Notes under the pieces: model-generated
The model's input: the letters and a program-made list of their open reading frames with translations, nothing else
What the model was told of the DNA's origin: nothing
The model's database searches: none
NCBI GenBank assembly: GCA_963827585.1
Contig: CAWHCK010000051.1
Span: forward strand, 334,748 to 398,747
Reading direction: 5' to 3'
From: VAZQ01 sp963827585
GTDB taxonomy: Bacteria; Pseudomonadota; Alphaproteobacteria; Rhizobiales; Xanthobacteraceae
Length of the DNA stretch: 64,000 nucleotides
Made by a program: the position numbers and the translations under genes
Shown here: piece after piece, positions 38,392 to 47,414 of the stretch
How positions within the stretch are numbered: position 1 is the stretch's first letter
How the letters are laid out: every line of letters begins with the position of its first letter

Positions 38392-39387
38392 ATGCTCGAC
38401 AGACCCAACTCCGACCTCGTCAACCCACCCCCGGTCCCGCCTGAGGACCAGGCCCTGCTCGATGCCTATTCTCGCGCCGTTATCGACGTGGTGGAGCGAG
38501 TCGGCCCCGCGGTCGTGCGGCTGGACACGAAGACCAGCGACGAACGCCGCCAGGGCGGTACCGGATCGGGAGTCATCGTGGCGCCCGACGGGCTCGTCCT
38601 CACCAACAGCCACGTGGTCGGCGGCGCTGCGCGCGTCAACGTCGCCACCGTCGACGGCCGCAGCCTGACGGCGCGCGTCGTCGGCGACGATCCGGACACC
38701 GACCTCGCGCTGGTGCGGATCGATGCCCCGGTGACGTTGCCGGCGGCGACGCTCGGCAATTCCAAGCTGCTCAAGCGCGGCCAGCTCGTGATCGCCATCG
38801 GCAATCCACTCGGTTTCGAATCGACGGTGACGACCGGCGTGGTGTCGGCGCTCGGGCGGTCGTTGCGGGCGCGCGCGGGGCGATTGATCGACGACGTGAT
38901 TCAGACCGACGCCGCACTCAATCCGGGCAATTCCGGCGGACCGCTCGTTTCCTCGCACGGCGAGGTCGTCGGCATCAACACCGCGGTGATCGTGGGGGCG
39001 CAGGGCATCTGCTTCGCGGTTGCGTCGAACACGGCGAATTTCGTGCTCGGCGAGCTGGTGCGGCACGGCCGCGTGCGGCGTGCCTATATCGGAATTGCCG
39101 CCCAGCAGTTCACGCTCTCGCGCCGGCGGCGGCACGCGGCAGGTCTCGCCCAGGAAAGCGCGGTGATGATCGCGAGCGTCGAGCGCGGGAGCCCGGCCGA
39201 GCGGGCGGGGCTCACCGCCGGCGACATCATCCTGGCGCTCGACGGCACGACGGTCACCGGCGCAGACGATCTCATCCGCATCCTCGCGGGCGAGAAGATC
39301 GGGCGCAAGGTCGAGATCGAGGCGCTGCGCAACGGCGGCCGGCACGTGGTGTCGCTGGTGCCGGACGAGCGCACACATCGCGGCTGA
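38392..39387 (+). CDS. HtrA/DegP-like serine protease with PDZ domain
   Basis: This 331-residue trypsin-fold protease has the complete triad: His74 (TNSHVVGG), Asp104 (DTDLALVRI) and Ser181 (GNSGGP). One C-terminal PDZ domain (about 235-331) follows. It resembles DegP/HtrA quality-control proteases but, unusually, shows no signal peptide or membrane anchor. Upstream in-frame codons to a GTG at 38308 add none. It may therefore act in the cytoplasm, or the true N-terminus is elsewhere. It is divergent from the RND operon and convergent with murJ, whose stop abuts its own. Confidence 0.87.
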   Translation: MLDRPNSDLVNPPPVPPEDQALLDAYSRAVIDVVERVGPAVVRLDTKTSDERRQGGTGSGVIVAPDGLVLTNSHVVGGAARVNVATVDGRSLTARVVGDDPDTDLALVRIDAPVTLPAATLGNSKLLKRGQLVIAIGNPLGFESTVTTGVVSALGRSLRARAGRLIDDVIQTDAALNPGNSGGPLVSSHGEVVGINTAVIVGAQGICFAVASNTANFVLGELVRHGRVRRAYIGIAAQQFTLSRRRRHAAGLAQESAVMIASVERGSPAERAGLTAGDIILALDGTTVTGADDLIRILAGEKIGRKVEIEALRNGGRHVVSLVPDERTHRG

Positions 39388-40956
39388 TCAATCGGGCACT
39401 GCTGGTGCCGGCGGCGGCGCGGTCGGGGGCTTTCGTGCCCGCAGCGCGGTGAGCCACTGCCGGCCGAAGAGCGCGAGCACGGTTGCGCCATAGACGACGG
39501 CGCCGATCACGGCGAGCACCGCAAGGGTGCTCTCGTCGGGCCATGGCCCATCGGCAAAGCGGCGGGCGACCTCCCCTTGCGCCAGCCAGATGACGACGGC
39601 GAGCACGATGCCGGCCACGGCGAGCTTGGCCATCGCGCTGCGCAGCGCCGGGTCGAGGGTGAAATGTCCGCGACGTGCGGCGAGCCAGACGACGAGCGCG
39701 AGATTGAGCCAGGCTCCGATCGAGGTGGCGAGGGCAAGACCGACCTGCGCCAGCGACCCCATCAGCATGACCTTGAAGGCAACATTCACCGCCATCGCGG
39801 TAAGCGAGGCCTTGACCGGGGTCGCGGTGTCGCCGCGGGCAAGAAACGTCGCGGTCACGCTGCGGATCAGCACGAACGGCAACAGGCCGAGCGTATAGGC
39901 GGCGAGCGTCTGCCCGGCTGCGGTGGCGTCCGCGGCCGTGAACTGCCCGCGCATGAACAAGGCGCGCATGATGAGCTCGGGGATCAACAGAAAGGCGACG
40001 AGGCAAGGGATCGAGAGCAGCAGCGTGAGCTCGATCGCCCGGTTCTGCGCGCGACGCGCGGCCGCCTCATCGCCGCCTGCGATCCGGCTCGCCATCTCCG
40101 GCAGCAGGACGGTCCCGACGGCAATGCCGATCACGCCGATCGGCAGCTGATTGAGCCGGTCGGCGTAGTAGAGCGCCGACAGCGCGCCGGCGGCCAGGAA
40201 GCTTGCGATGAAGGTGTCGGCAAAGAGGGCGATCTGCACCCCGGCCGAGCCGACGATCGCGGGTCCGAGCGCGCGGAAGAAGCGTCTGAGGTCGTCATCC
40301 CATTTCGGCCAGCGGAACACGGTCATGACGCCCTGGCGCAACGCGTCGCCGCCGACCAGCAGCACTTCGAGAATGCCGGCCATCAGCACGCCCCAGGCCG
40401 CGGCGTGGCCCGGCGTCGGAAACAACACCGCGACGGCGAGCGTCGCCATCATCGACAAATTGAGCAGAATCGGGGCCGCGGCGGCCGCCGCGAAACGGGA
40501 GATCGCGTTGAGGATGCCGCTGTAGAGCGTCACCAGGGAGACCAGCAGGAGATACGGGAAGGTGATTCGCGTGAGCTCGACCGCCAGCCCGAAACGGCCG
40601 GGATCGTCGGAAAACCCCGGTGCCAGCAGCGAGATCACCGCCGGCGTGAAAATCAGCGCGAAGGCGACCAGGATCACCTCGCTGGCAAACAGTAGCGTGA
40701 ACACGCGGTCGGCAAAGAGTTTTGCGGGATCGGCGCCGCCCTGCTGGCGGATGCGCGCATAGGCCGGCACGAAGGCCGAGTTGAAGGCGCCCTCGGCGAA
40801 AATCGCCCGGAAATGATTGGGAAGCCTCAGCGCGACGAAGAAGGCATCCGCGACCGGCCCCGCCCCGAGCACGGCCGCCAGCACGATGTCGCGCGCAAGG
40901 CCGGTAACGCGCGACAGCAACGTCCAGCCGCCGACGGTGAAGATGTGTGCAATCAT
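39388..40956 (-). CDS. murJ: Lipid II flippase MurJ (MviN)
   Basis: This 522-residue membrane protein has about fourteen helices and the MurJ family's N-terminal pattern GLARDIVLAAVLGAGPVADAF followed by PNHFRAIFAEGAFNSAFVPAY (quoted in part). Conserved arginines for lipid II binding are within it. MurJ moves lipid-linked peptidoglycan precursor across the inner membrane and is usually essential. It ends next to the convergent HtrA gene and is followed upstream by sugar-modification genes of the polysaccharide locus. Confidence 0.95.
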   Translation of the reverse strand: MIAHIFTVGGWTLLSRVTGLARDIVLAAVLGAGPVADAFFVALRLPNHFRAIFAEGAFNSAFVPAYARIRQQGGADPAKLFADRVFTLLFASEVILVAFALIFTPAVISLLAPGFSDDPGRFGLAVELTRITFPYLLLVSLVTLYSGILNAISRFAAAAAAPILLNLSMMATLAVAVLFPTPGHAAAWGVLMAGILEVLLVGGDALRQGVMTVFRWPKWDDDLRRFFRALGPAIVGSAGVQIALFADTFIASFLAAGALSALYYADRLNQLPIGVIGIAVGTVLLPEMASRIAGGDEAAARRAQNRAIELTLLLSIPCLVAFLLIPELIMRALFMRGQFTAADATAAGQTLAAYTLGLLPFVLIRSVTATFLARGDTATPVKASLTAMAVNVAFKVMLMGSLAQVGLALATSIGAWLNLALVVWLAARRGHFTLDPALRSAMAKLAVAGIVLAVVIWLAQGEVARRFADGPWPDESTLAVLAVIGAVVYGATVLALFGRQWLTALRARKPPTAPPPAPAVPD

Positions 40957-41067
40957 CGGCCGGCCCCGCGCCTACCCGGAAGCGATGTTACGAGAATCGC
41001 GCCCAATTATAATCGCCCGGGCGAGGTCTGCGCCCGCGCGCCGGTCGCATCGCGGGGTCGGGCGTCC

Positions 41068-42222
41068 TTACCGAGCCAGCGCGCGTCGCACCGCCTCGAT
41101 GATCCGGTCCTGGGTCGCATCGTCGAGATAGGCGTGCATGGGCAGGCTGATCACCTCCTCGGCAAGCCGCTCGCTCACCGGCACGCCGCCCTCGGCGACC
41201 GGGAAGCGTTGATAGGGCTGCTGGCGGTGCAGCGGGATCGGATAGTAGACCGCGGTCGGGATGCCTTGGGCCTTGAGCGCTGCCGCGAGCCCATCGCGAC
41301 GCCCGGCAGCGAGCCGGATCGTGTATTGCGCCCACACCGAGGTCGAGCCTCGCGCCAGCTTGGGAACGCTCGCGGCCTCGGCGAGACCTGACGAATAGCG
41401 GCGGGCAATGCGTTCGCGCGCCAAAATCTCCTCGGGAAAGATCTTCAACTTCTCGAGCAGCACCGCCGCCTGGATGGTGTCGAGCCGCCCGTTGAGGCCG
41501 ATGCGCGCACAATCGTATCGGTCACGTCCTTCACCATGCACGCGCAGGCTGCGCATCACCTGCGCGAGCTCCTCGTCGTCGGTGAGCACCGCTCCGCCGT
41601 CGCCGTAGCAGCCGAGCGGTTTCGCCGGAAAGAAGCTCGTCGCGGTCGCCGGTGCGAGCGCGCCGAGGCGGCGGTTCTTGTAGGTCGCGCCGAAGGCCTG
41701 GGCGGCGTCATCGAGCACGAACAGGCCTTCCGCCGCGGCGATCGGCATGATGCGGTCGTAGTCCGCGGGTTGGCCGAACAGATCGACGGGGATCACCGCC
41801 CTCGGACGAAGACCAAGCTTGCGCGCCGCGGCGCATGCCCGTCGCAGGCTTTCGGGATCGAGGTTGAAACTCGCCTCCTCCACATCCGCGAACACCGGCG
41901 TTGCACCGACGAGCGCCACCACCTCGGCGGTTGCCGTGAAGGTGAAGCTCGGACAGATCACCGCGTCCCCGGGTCCGATGCCCTCGGCCATCAGCACCAG
42001 AACCAAGGCATCGGTGCCGCTGGCGCAGGTCACCGCATGGCGCGCGCCGCAGAACGCGGCGAGCTCGGCTTCGAGCGCGCGCACCTCGGGCCCCAGGATG
42101 AACTGGCAGTGGCCGAGCACGCGCGCGATTGCGTCGTCGACCGATCGCCCGAGACGTCGCCGTTGCGCGGCAACGTCGATGAACGCAATGGGCGCGGGAT
42201 CGAGGCGGGCGCGCTGATTCAT
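41068..42222 (-). CDS. DegT/DnrJ/EryC1/StrS-family sugar aminotransferase
   Basis: This 384-residue PLP enzyme uses Lys201 (SFFPAKPLGCYGDGGA) for the cofactor, and has the TCASGTDALVLVL phosphate site and the DDAAQAFGA aspartate motif. Such enzymes transaminate keto-sugars bound to nucleotides. It lies directly downstream of a Gfo/Idh/MocA sugar oxidoreductase. The pair matches the WlbA-WlbC / WbpB-WbpE pathway that makes UDP-2,3-diacetamido-uronic acids for LPS; that assignment is by analogy. Both are read in the same direction as murJ. Confidence 0.92.
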   Translation of the reverse strand: MNQRARLDPAPIAFIDVAAQRRRLGRSVDDAIARVLGHCQFILGPEVRALEAELAAFCGARHAVTCASGTDALVLVLMAEGIGPGDAVICPSFTFTATAEVVALVGATPVFADVEEASFNLDPESLRRACAAARKLGLRPRAVIPVDLFGQPADYDRIMPIAAAEGLFVLDDAAQAFGATYKNRRLGALAPATATSFFPAKPLGCYGDGGAVLTDDEELAQVMRSLRVHGEGRDRYDCARIGLNGRLDTIQAAVLLEKLKIFPEEILARERIARRYSSGLAEAASVPKLARGSTSVWAQYTIRLAAGRRDGLAAALKAQGIPTAVYYPIPLHRQQPYQRFPVAEGGVPVSERLAEEVISLPMHAYLDDATQDRIIEAVRRALAR

Positions 42223-42261
42223 CGGGTCACAGGATCGATCGCCTCGGCAACGGGAACCGCG

Positions 42262-43293
42262 TCAACCGATCAGCCGCCGCGGGCCGGCGCGGCGACGGGT
42301 CACGCTCGGCATCGCCCGGCTTTCGAGGCAGCGGATGGCGATTTCAAGGCTCGCCACGCCTTCCTCGCCGGTCACCGCGGGCTCCTTGCCGCTGCGGATC
42401 GCCCCGACGAAGGCCTGCAACTCGGCGCGCAACGGCTCGGCATGACCGACCGAGAGGTGCCGCATCGAATAGCTGCCGTCGGGCTGAAAGCCGAAACATT
42501 CGGTGACCTGCCGCGTCAGCAGGTCACCCATGACGTATTTGTTGCGCGTCGCGACGGTGACGTTGCGTGCCTTGAACGGCGTAAGCCAATTGGTGTTGAT
42601 GTGCGCGAGCACGCCGGAAGCGGTGCGGAATTGCAGCAGCGCGATGTCCTCGCGCTCGGCCACCGCGCTCGAAAGTTGCGGCTGCACTTCGACGATGTCG
42701 GACTCGGTGAACCAGCGGATGAGGTCGATGTCGTGCACGGCGAGATCGATGACCACGCCCACGTTCGACATGCGCGGCGGAAACGGGCCGACGCGGGTGA
42801 TGGCGATGGACAGAATGTCCTCGTCGCGGATGGCGTCCTTGATCGCCTCGACCGTCGGGTTGAACCGCTCCACATGGCCGACCATCAGGGTTACGCGGGC
42901 GTGCCGCGCCGCCGCTATGATCGCGCGGCCTTCTTCCACCGACGGCGCGATCGGCTTCTCCACCAACACATGCACTCCGTGCTCGATGCAGCAGAGCGCC
43001 AACTCCTGATGCACATGCGTGGGGGCTGCGATGGTGACGGCATCGACGCCGTCGGCGAGCAGCGCCTCGACGCTGGCGAAGCCAGGGCAGCCGAGCGCGC
43101 TCGTCACGAAATCGCGCTGCTTGCGATCAGGATCCGCCACGCCGACGAGATTGACGCCAGGAAGATCGGCGAAGACGCGCGCATGATTGCTGCCCATGAC
43201 GCCGACGCCAACTACCCCTACGCGTAGCGGAGCGTCCGCGCCGTGTTTCGCGAAATGCACCATGATCGACGAAGTCCCCCTGCCGGCGCCCAT
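42262..43293 (-). CDS. Gfo/Idh/MocA-family nucleotide-sugar oxidoreductase
   Basis: This 343-residue NAD(P)-dependent enzyme starts with VGVVGVGVMGSNHARVFAD (Rossmann motif), contains the family EKPIAPS motif and a substrate domain with DLAVHDIDLIRWF. It resembles WlbA/WbpB-type oxidoreductases which oxidise UDP-GlcNAcA at C3 before transamination. The start at 43293 is favoured by an AGGGAGGG site at ideal spacing; MVHFAK at 43263 is an alternative. It precedes the aminotransferase by about 40 bases and overlaps no neighbour. Confidence 0.9.
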   Translation of the reverse strand: MGAGRGTSSIMVHFAKHGADAPLRVGVVGVGVMGSNHARVFADLPGVNLVGVADPDRKQRDFVTSALGCPGFASVEALLADGVDAVTIAAPTHVHQELALCCIEHGVHVLVEKPIAPSVEEGRAIIAAARHARVTLMVGHVERFNPTVEAIKDAIRDEDILSIAITRVGPFPPRMSNVGVVIDLAVHDIDLIRWFTESDIVEVQPQLSSAVAEREDIALLQFRTASGVLAHINTNWLTPFKARNVTVATRNKYVMGDLLTRQVTECFGFQPDGSYSMRHLSVGHAEPLRAELQAFVGAIRSGKEPAVTGEEGVASLEIAIRCLESRAMPSVTRRRAGPRRLIG

Positions 43294-43306
43294 AGCGAAT
43301 CCCTCC

Positions 43307-44434
43307 CTAGCATGCCCGAAGGCGGCTGGCGATGGCCCCGTTCGAGGCTATGGACACGGTTTGAATCAAAGAGTTACACGCCCCGGGTTTGCGCGGTTCT
43401 GGAGCATGACGCGGCCGGAACCGGAGGAACCAATCGACAAAGCGGCGCACGCCCTCCCCGATCGGCGTCCCAGGCCGGAACCCGACCGCATGCTCGAGAT
43501 CGGCCGTGTCGGCACAGGTCTCGGGGACGTCGCCCGGCTGCATCGGGAGCAACTCCCGGACTGCCGGCTTGCCGACGGCCTCCTCGATCAGGCGCACGAC
43601 CTCGGTCACCTCGACCGGCCGGCTGTTGCCGATATTGTAGACGTGCCACGGCGCCTGGCTGGTGGCTGGATCGGGGGCGGCCCCCGACCACGCGGGATTT
43701 GGCGTGGCCGGCCGCGGCACGAGCCGCACGACCGCTTCCACCACATCGTCGACATAGGTGAAATCGCGCCGCATCCGACCGTGGTTGAACAGCTTGATCG
43801 GCCGACCCTGCATGATGGCATCGGTGAACAGCCACATCGCCATGTCCGGCCGGCCCCACGGCCCGTAGACCGTGAAGAACCGCAGGCCCGTCGCCGGCAA
43901 CGCGAAAAGATGCGCATAGGCATGGGCCATCAGCTCGTTGGCCTTCTTGGTCGCGCCATAGAGGCTCAACGGATGATCGACGTTGTCAGAGACGCGAAAC
44001 GGCACGCGGGTATTGGCGCCGTAGACCGAGGAGGACGAGGCGTATACGAGATGTCGGCATTCCGAGTGCCGGCAGCCTTCCAGCACGTTGAGAAAGCCCG
44101 TGAGATTGGCGTGGGCATAGGCATGCGGATCGACCAGGGAATGGCGGACGCCGGCTTGCGCTGCGAGATGCACGACGTAGGGAAAGCGATGCGCCGCGAA
44201 CAATTCCGCCACGGGCTTGCACTGGGCAACATCCGCCCGTACGAACTCGAAGTTGTGGAAAGCGCTGAGTTCCGCGATGCGGGCCTCCTTCAGGCGCGGA
44301 TCGTAGTAGCTGTTGAGGTCGTCGAGGCCGACGACATCGTAGCCGTCCGCCAGCAAGCGCCGCGCGACATGCATGCCGATGAACCCGGCCGCCCCGGTGA
44401 CAAGAACAGGCTCCTTCAAGATACGTCCTTTCAT
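43307..44434 (-). CDS. NAD-dependent UDP-glucuronate 4-epimerase-like protein
   Basis: This 375-residue extended SDR has GAAGFIGMHVARRLL for NAD, the SSSVYGANT strand and the catalytic YGATK. The LDDLNSYYDPRLKEARI and HLAAQAGVRHSL regions are characteristic of UDP-glucuronate 4-epimerases (LspL/Cap1J). It would convert UDP-GlcA, made by the nearby Ugd, into UDP-GalA for LPS or capsule. After FVDWFLRF it has an atypical tail of about 30 residues that other members lack. It leads the leftward group of sugar genes; its promoter region faces the AGE-GT fusion gene. Confidence 0.9.
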   Translation of the reverse strand: MKGRILKEPVLVTGAAGFIGMHVARRLLADGYDVVGLDDLNSYYDPRLKEARIAELSAFHNFEFVRADVAQCKPVAELFAAHRFPYVVHLAAQAGVRHSLVDPHAYAHANLTGFLNVLEGCRHSECRHLVYASSSSVYGANTRVPFRVSDNVDHPLSLYGATKKANELMAHAYAHLFALPATGLRFFTVYGPWGRPDMAMWLFTDAIMQGRPIKLFNHGRMRRDFTYVDDVVEAVVRLVPRPATPNPAWSGAAPDPATSQAPWHVYNIGNSRPVEVTEVVRLIEEAVGKPAVRELLPMQPGDVPETCADTADLEHAVGFRPGTPIGEGVRRFVDWFLRFRPRHAPEPRKPGACNSLIQTVSIASNGAIASRLRAC

Positions 44435-44523
44435 GGCGCGGTGATCCGGCCGTCACACCCGAGCACCCTGGCGTCGTTGGCTCTCGGCTGACGATACCTC
44501 GTGCAGTATAAAACGAAAAATGC

Positions 44524-44603
44524 CAAGAGCTTCATGTAGCAAGAGCTTCATGTAACAAGAGCTTCGTCTAACAAGAGCTTCGTGCAACAAGACCTTCGTT
44601 CCA
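44524..44603. repeat. Five tandem 16-base repeats upstream of the epimerase-glycosyltransferase gene
   Basis: Units of 16 bases beginning CAAGAGCTTC occur at 44524, 44540, 44556, 44572 and 44588 (the last diverged to CAAGACCTTC). They end about 47 bases before the chosen start codon. The period is not a multiple of three and the tract is AT-richer than its surroundings. Change in copy number would alter promoter or leader spacing. Confidence 0.9.
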
Positions 44604-44650
44604 TGCCGGATAGCGATTGCCGCAACGCCACGTCATCCGAGGCCGGCCGC

Positions 44651-46934
44651 ATGAGCGAGGTCGCAAGCGAGGCTGTAGCGCTCAAGCGCTGGCTGTTCGA
44701 TGAAGCGCTGCCGCTATGGTGGCAGGACGGAGCGGATCACGCCCGGGGCGGGTTCCACGAGGCGATCGACCTTGACGGCAGACCGCTGGCGCTGCCGCAC
44801 CGGGCGCGAGTTATCGCCCGTCAAGCATTCTCCTATTGTGAGGCCGGGCGGCTCGGCTGGAACGGCCCGTGGCGCGAAGCAATGCAGCACGCGCTCGATT
44901 TTTTCTGCAGGCACTTCGTCACGGCAGACGCCACGGTGGTATCGGTGGTCGATCTGGACGGCAAAGTCAGCGACCCGACCTTCGATCTCTACGATCAGGC
45001 CTTCGCCCTGCTCGCCTATGCGAGCGGCCACCGCGCGTTCGGGGAGGCAGCCGGTTGGCGGCGGCGGGCCGTGGCGCTGCGCACCGCGCTCGAGCAATCC
45101 TACGCCCATCCGCTCGGCGGCTTTCGCGAGGACAAAGCCGGGCGGCTGCCGCAATGCGCGAACCCGCACATGCATCTGCTCGAAGCCGCACTCGCCTGGA
45201 CTGTTGTCGACGATGATCCGGCCTGGCGCCGGATGGCGGATGGCATCGCCACGCTCTGTCTCGAAAAGTTCATCGCTCCTGGGACCGGCGCGCTGCGCGA
45301 GTTCTTTGCCGCCGACTGGTCGCCGGCCCCGGGCGTCGAGGGACGCATCTGCGAGCCCGGCCACCATCACGAATGGGCATTTCTGCTCGCGCGCTGGGCG
45401 CGGCTCACGGGCCGGACCAAGCCCGACGCGGCGTCGCGGCTGATTGCATTCGCCGATTCGTGCGGGCTCGATGCGCGCCGCGGCATGGTGATCAACGCCG
45501 TGCTTGCCGACGGCAGCGTCCACGATCCGGTCGCGCGATTGTGGGCCCAGGCCGAGCGCATCCGGGCCTATCTGGTGGACGGCCGCAGCGACGACGACCT
45601 TGCGGCCGCCATCAAGGGACTGCGGCGCTTTCTCGCCACGCCGACGCAGGGCGTGTGGTTCGATCAACTGACCGCCGACGACGTCCTCATCCAGGAACCG
45701 GCGCGCGCAACCAGCCTCTATCACATCATCGGCGCGGTTGCGGAACTCTCAGCGGCAATTCCCGACGTCGCGAATGCCGGCCTGCCGGCATCCCGCGCGG
45801 ACCGGACGGCGCCTCGCGTCATCTATCTCGTGACCGAGGATTGGTATTTCATCTCCCACCGCTTGCCGATGGCGCGCGCGGCCCGCGACGCGGGCTTCGA
45901 GGTGCATGTCGCCACCCGGGTCGACCGCCACGGCCGCGCGATCGAGGCGGAAGGGTTTCATCTCCACCCCATCTCCTGGCGCCGCGGCAGCCTCGATCCC
46001 CGCGACCTCGCGCGGGTCGTGCGCGAGGTGCGCAAGCTCTATCGCAGCATCAAACCCGATCTCGCCCATCACGTAGCCCTGCCGGCAACGGTCGTCGGCT
46101 CCCTTGCCGCCACCGGTCTTCCCGTCGTCTGCGTCAACGCCATGACCGGGCTCGGCACGATGTTCATCAGCAATACGGCCAAGGTTCGTATGGCGCGCGG
46201 CGGCCTTGGCGGTGGCGTTGCGCAAGCTGCTGAACCGCTCGCGTACCGCGGTGCTGGTGCAAAATCTCGACGACCGCGCGGTGATCGAGCGTCTCGGGGT
46301 AGCCGGAGAGCGGATCGCGCTGATCGCGGGCTCCGGTGTCGACATCGATGTGCTGACGCCTTCGCCGGAACCGGCGGAGCCGATCACGCTCGCATTCGTC
46401 GGCCGGTTGGTGGAGTCGAAGGGGATACGCACGCTTGTCGCGGCGCACGAACGGCTCGTTCAGCGCGGCCGCGATATCCGGCTGCTGATCGCCGGTCTCC
46501 CGGATGCGGCGAACCCGACGTCGATTCCGCCGCAGGAGATCGAGGCGTGGACCAAGCGGGCCAATGTCACCCATCTCGGTTTCGTGCAAGACATCGGCGC
46601 GCTGTGGGCTTGCGCACATATCGCGGTCCTGCCCTCCCACCGCGAGGGAATGCCGTTGAGCCTCTTGGAAGCCGCGGCCTGCGGACGGCCGCTGGTTGCG
46701 ACCGATGTGCCGGGCTGCCGAGACATCGCGCGCCCCGACGTCAACGCATTTCTGGTCCCGCTCGACGATGCCGAGGCGCTGGCCGATGCCGTCGAACGCC
46801 TCGCACTCGATCCCGAGCTGAGACGCAGCTTCGGCGCAGCCAGCCGCGAGCTGGTCGAGCGCAAATTCTCGAGCAAGCGCATCGGCCGTGATCTGGTCAG
46901 GCTCTATCGGCATCTGCTCGAACAGCCGGGCTGA
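44651..46934 (+). CDS. Fusion of an AGE-type sugar epimerase domain and a GT4 glycosyltransferase (frameshifted)
   Basis: The product would be about 760 residues. Residues ~1-380 are an (alpha/alpha)6 AGE-family domain (N-acylglucosamine 2-epimerase / mannose isomerase type), with RVIARQAFSYCEAGR, FDLYDQAFALLAYASG and GHHHEWAFLLARW. Residues ~400-760 are a GT-B glycosyltransferase of family 4, starting VIYLVTEDWYFISHRLPMA, with FVGRLVESKGIRTLV and the donor-binding PSHREGMPLSLLEAAACG. The frame shifts once near 46,195; removing one base joins both halves. The start at 44651 has a CGAGG site. Such a fusion could make and transfer an epimerised sugar. It sits in the polysaccharide locus. Confidence 0.85.
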
Positions 46935-47123
46935 GCGGCGCATTGCGAGGGGCGCATATAGGCCGACCCGGGTGACGTGCCGGGACCGCTTGCAAGGACA
47001 ACATCGTTCACATCCGTCATTCACAGGCCGTCGATATCACGCGCGGGGGAACGCGGTCAGCACCGGCGCGGCTTGACGTTTTGCGCCGGGACGGCTTGAA
47101 CTGTCGCTGCTGTCAAGGGAACT

Positions 47124-47197
47124 AGAGCATGATCCGGAAAAAGCCTGCCCCGGACTTGATCCGGGGTGGGTGCCGGTTTTCCGAAAAGATCATGCTC
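47124..47197. repeat. Intergenic palindrome, GAGCATGATC type
   Basis: Outer arms GAGCATGATCC (from 47125) and GATCATGCTC (to 47197) enclose an inner hairpin CCCCGGA/TCCGGGG. Related palindromes are scattered through Bradyrhizobium- and Rhodopseudomonas-type genomes. It is the first of three adjoining palindromes ahead of manC. Confidence 0.85.
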
Positions 47198-47208
47198 AAA
47201 CAAAAAGC

Positions 47209-47249
47209 TAGAGCGTGATTGCGACTCAACCTAAAGCCATCACGCTCTA
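47209..47249. repeat. Intergenic palindrome, GAGCGTGAT type
   Basis: Perfect 11-base arms TAGAGCGTGAT (47209-47219) and ATCACGCTCTA (47239-47249) with a 19-base loop. A half-copy is present at 28000-28014. Its right end overlaps the start of the bipartite repeat at 47247. Confidence 0.85.
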
Positions 47250-47411
47250 GTGCCCCGAACCCGAAGCTCGCACACCCGTTCCGCGAGTCCGATTGCGAAC
47301 TTCGGGTTCAAGAGGGGCACTAAAATCATAGAGTTGCCAGTGTCCTTCGATTCCGAAGTTCGTATCGGAGGGTGCGGCGAGATCATACGAACTTCGGAAT
47401 CGGGACACTAG
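47247..47411 (+). repeat. Bipartite palindromic repeat, copy 2
   Basis: This 165-base unit is the reverse-complement orientation of the element at 8842-9007 and shares its two palindromic modules, linker and CTAG ends. Module A ends at 47411, three bases before the manC ATG. In copy 1 the same module ends 15 bases before a ferredoxin ATG. The downstream gene thus sees the element in the same orientation at both loci. Confidence 0.88.
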
Positions 47412-47414
47412 CTG

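Noticed and set aside
44524..44603. 16-base repeats considered as a CRISPR array
   Set aside because: Units are too short and directly adjacent, with no spacers and no cas genes nearby.
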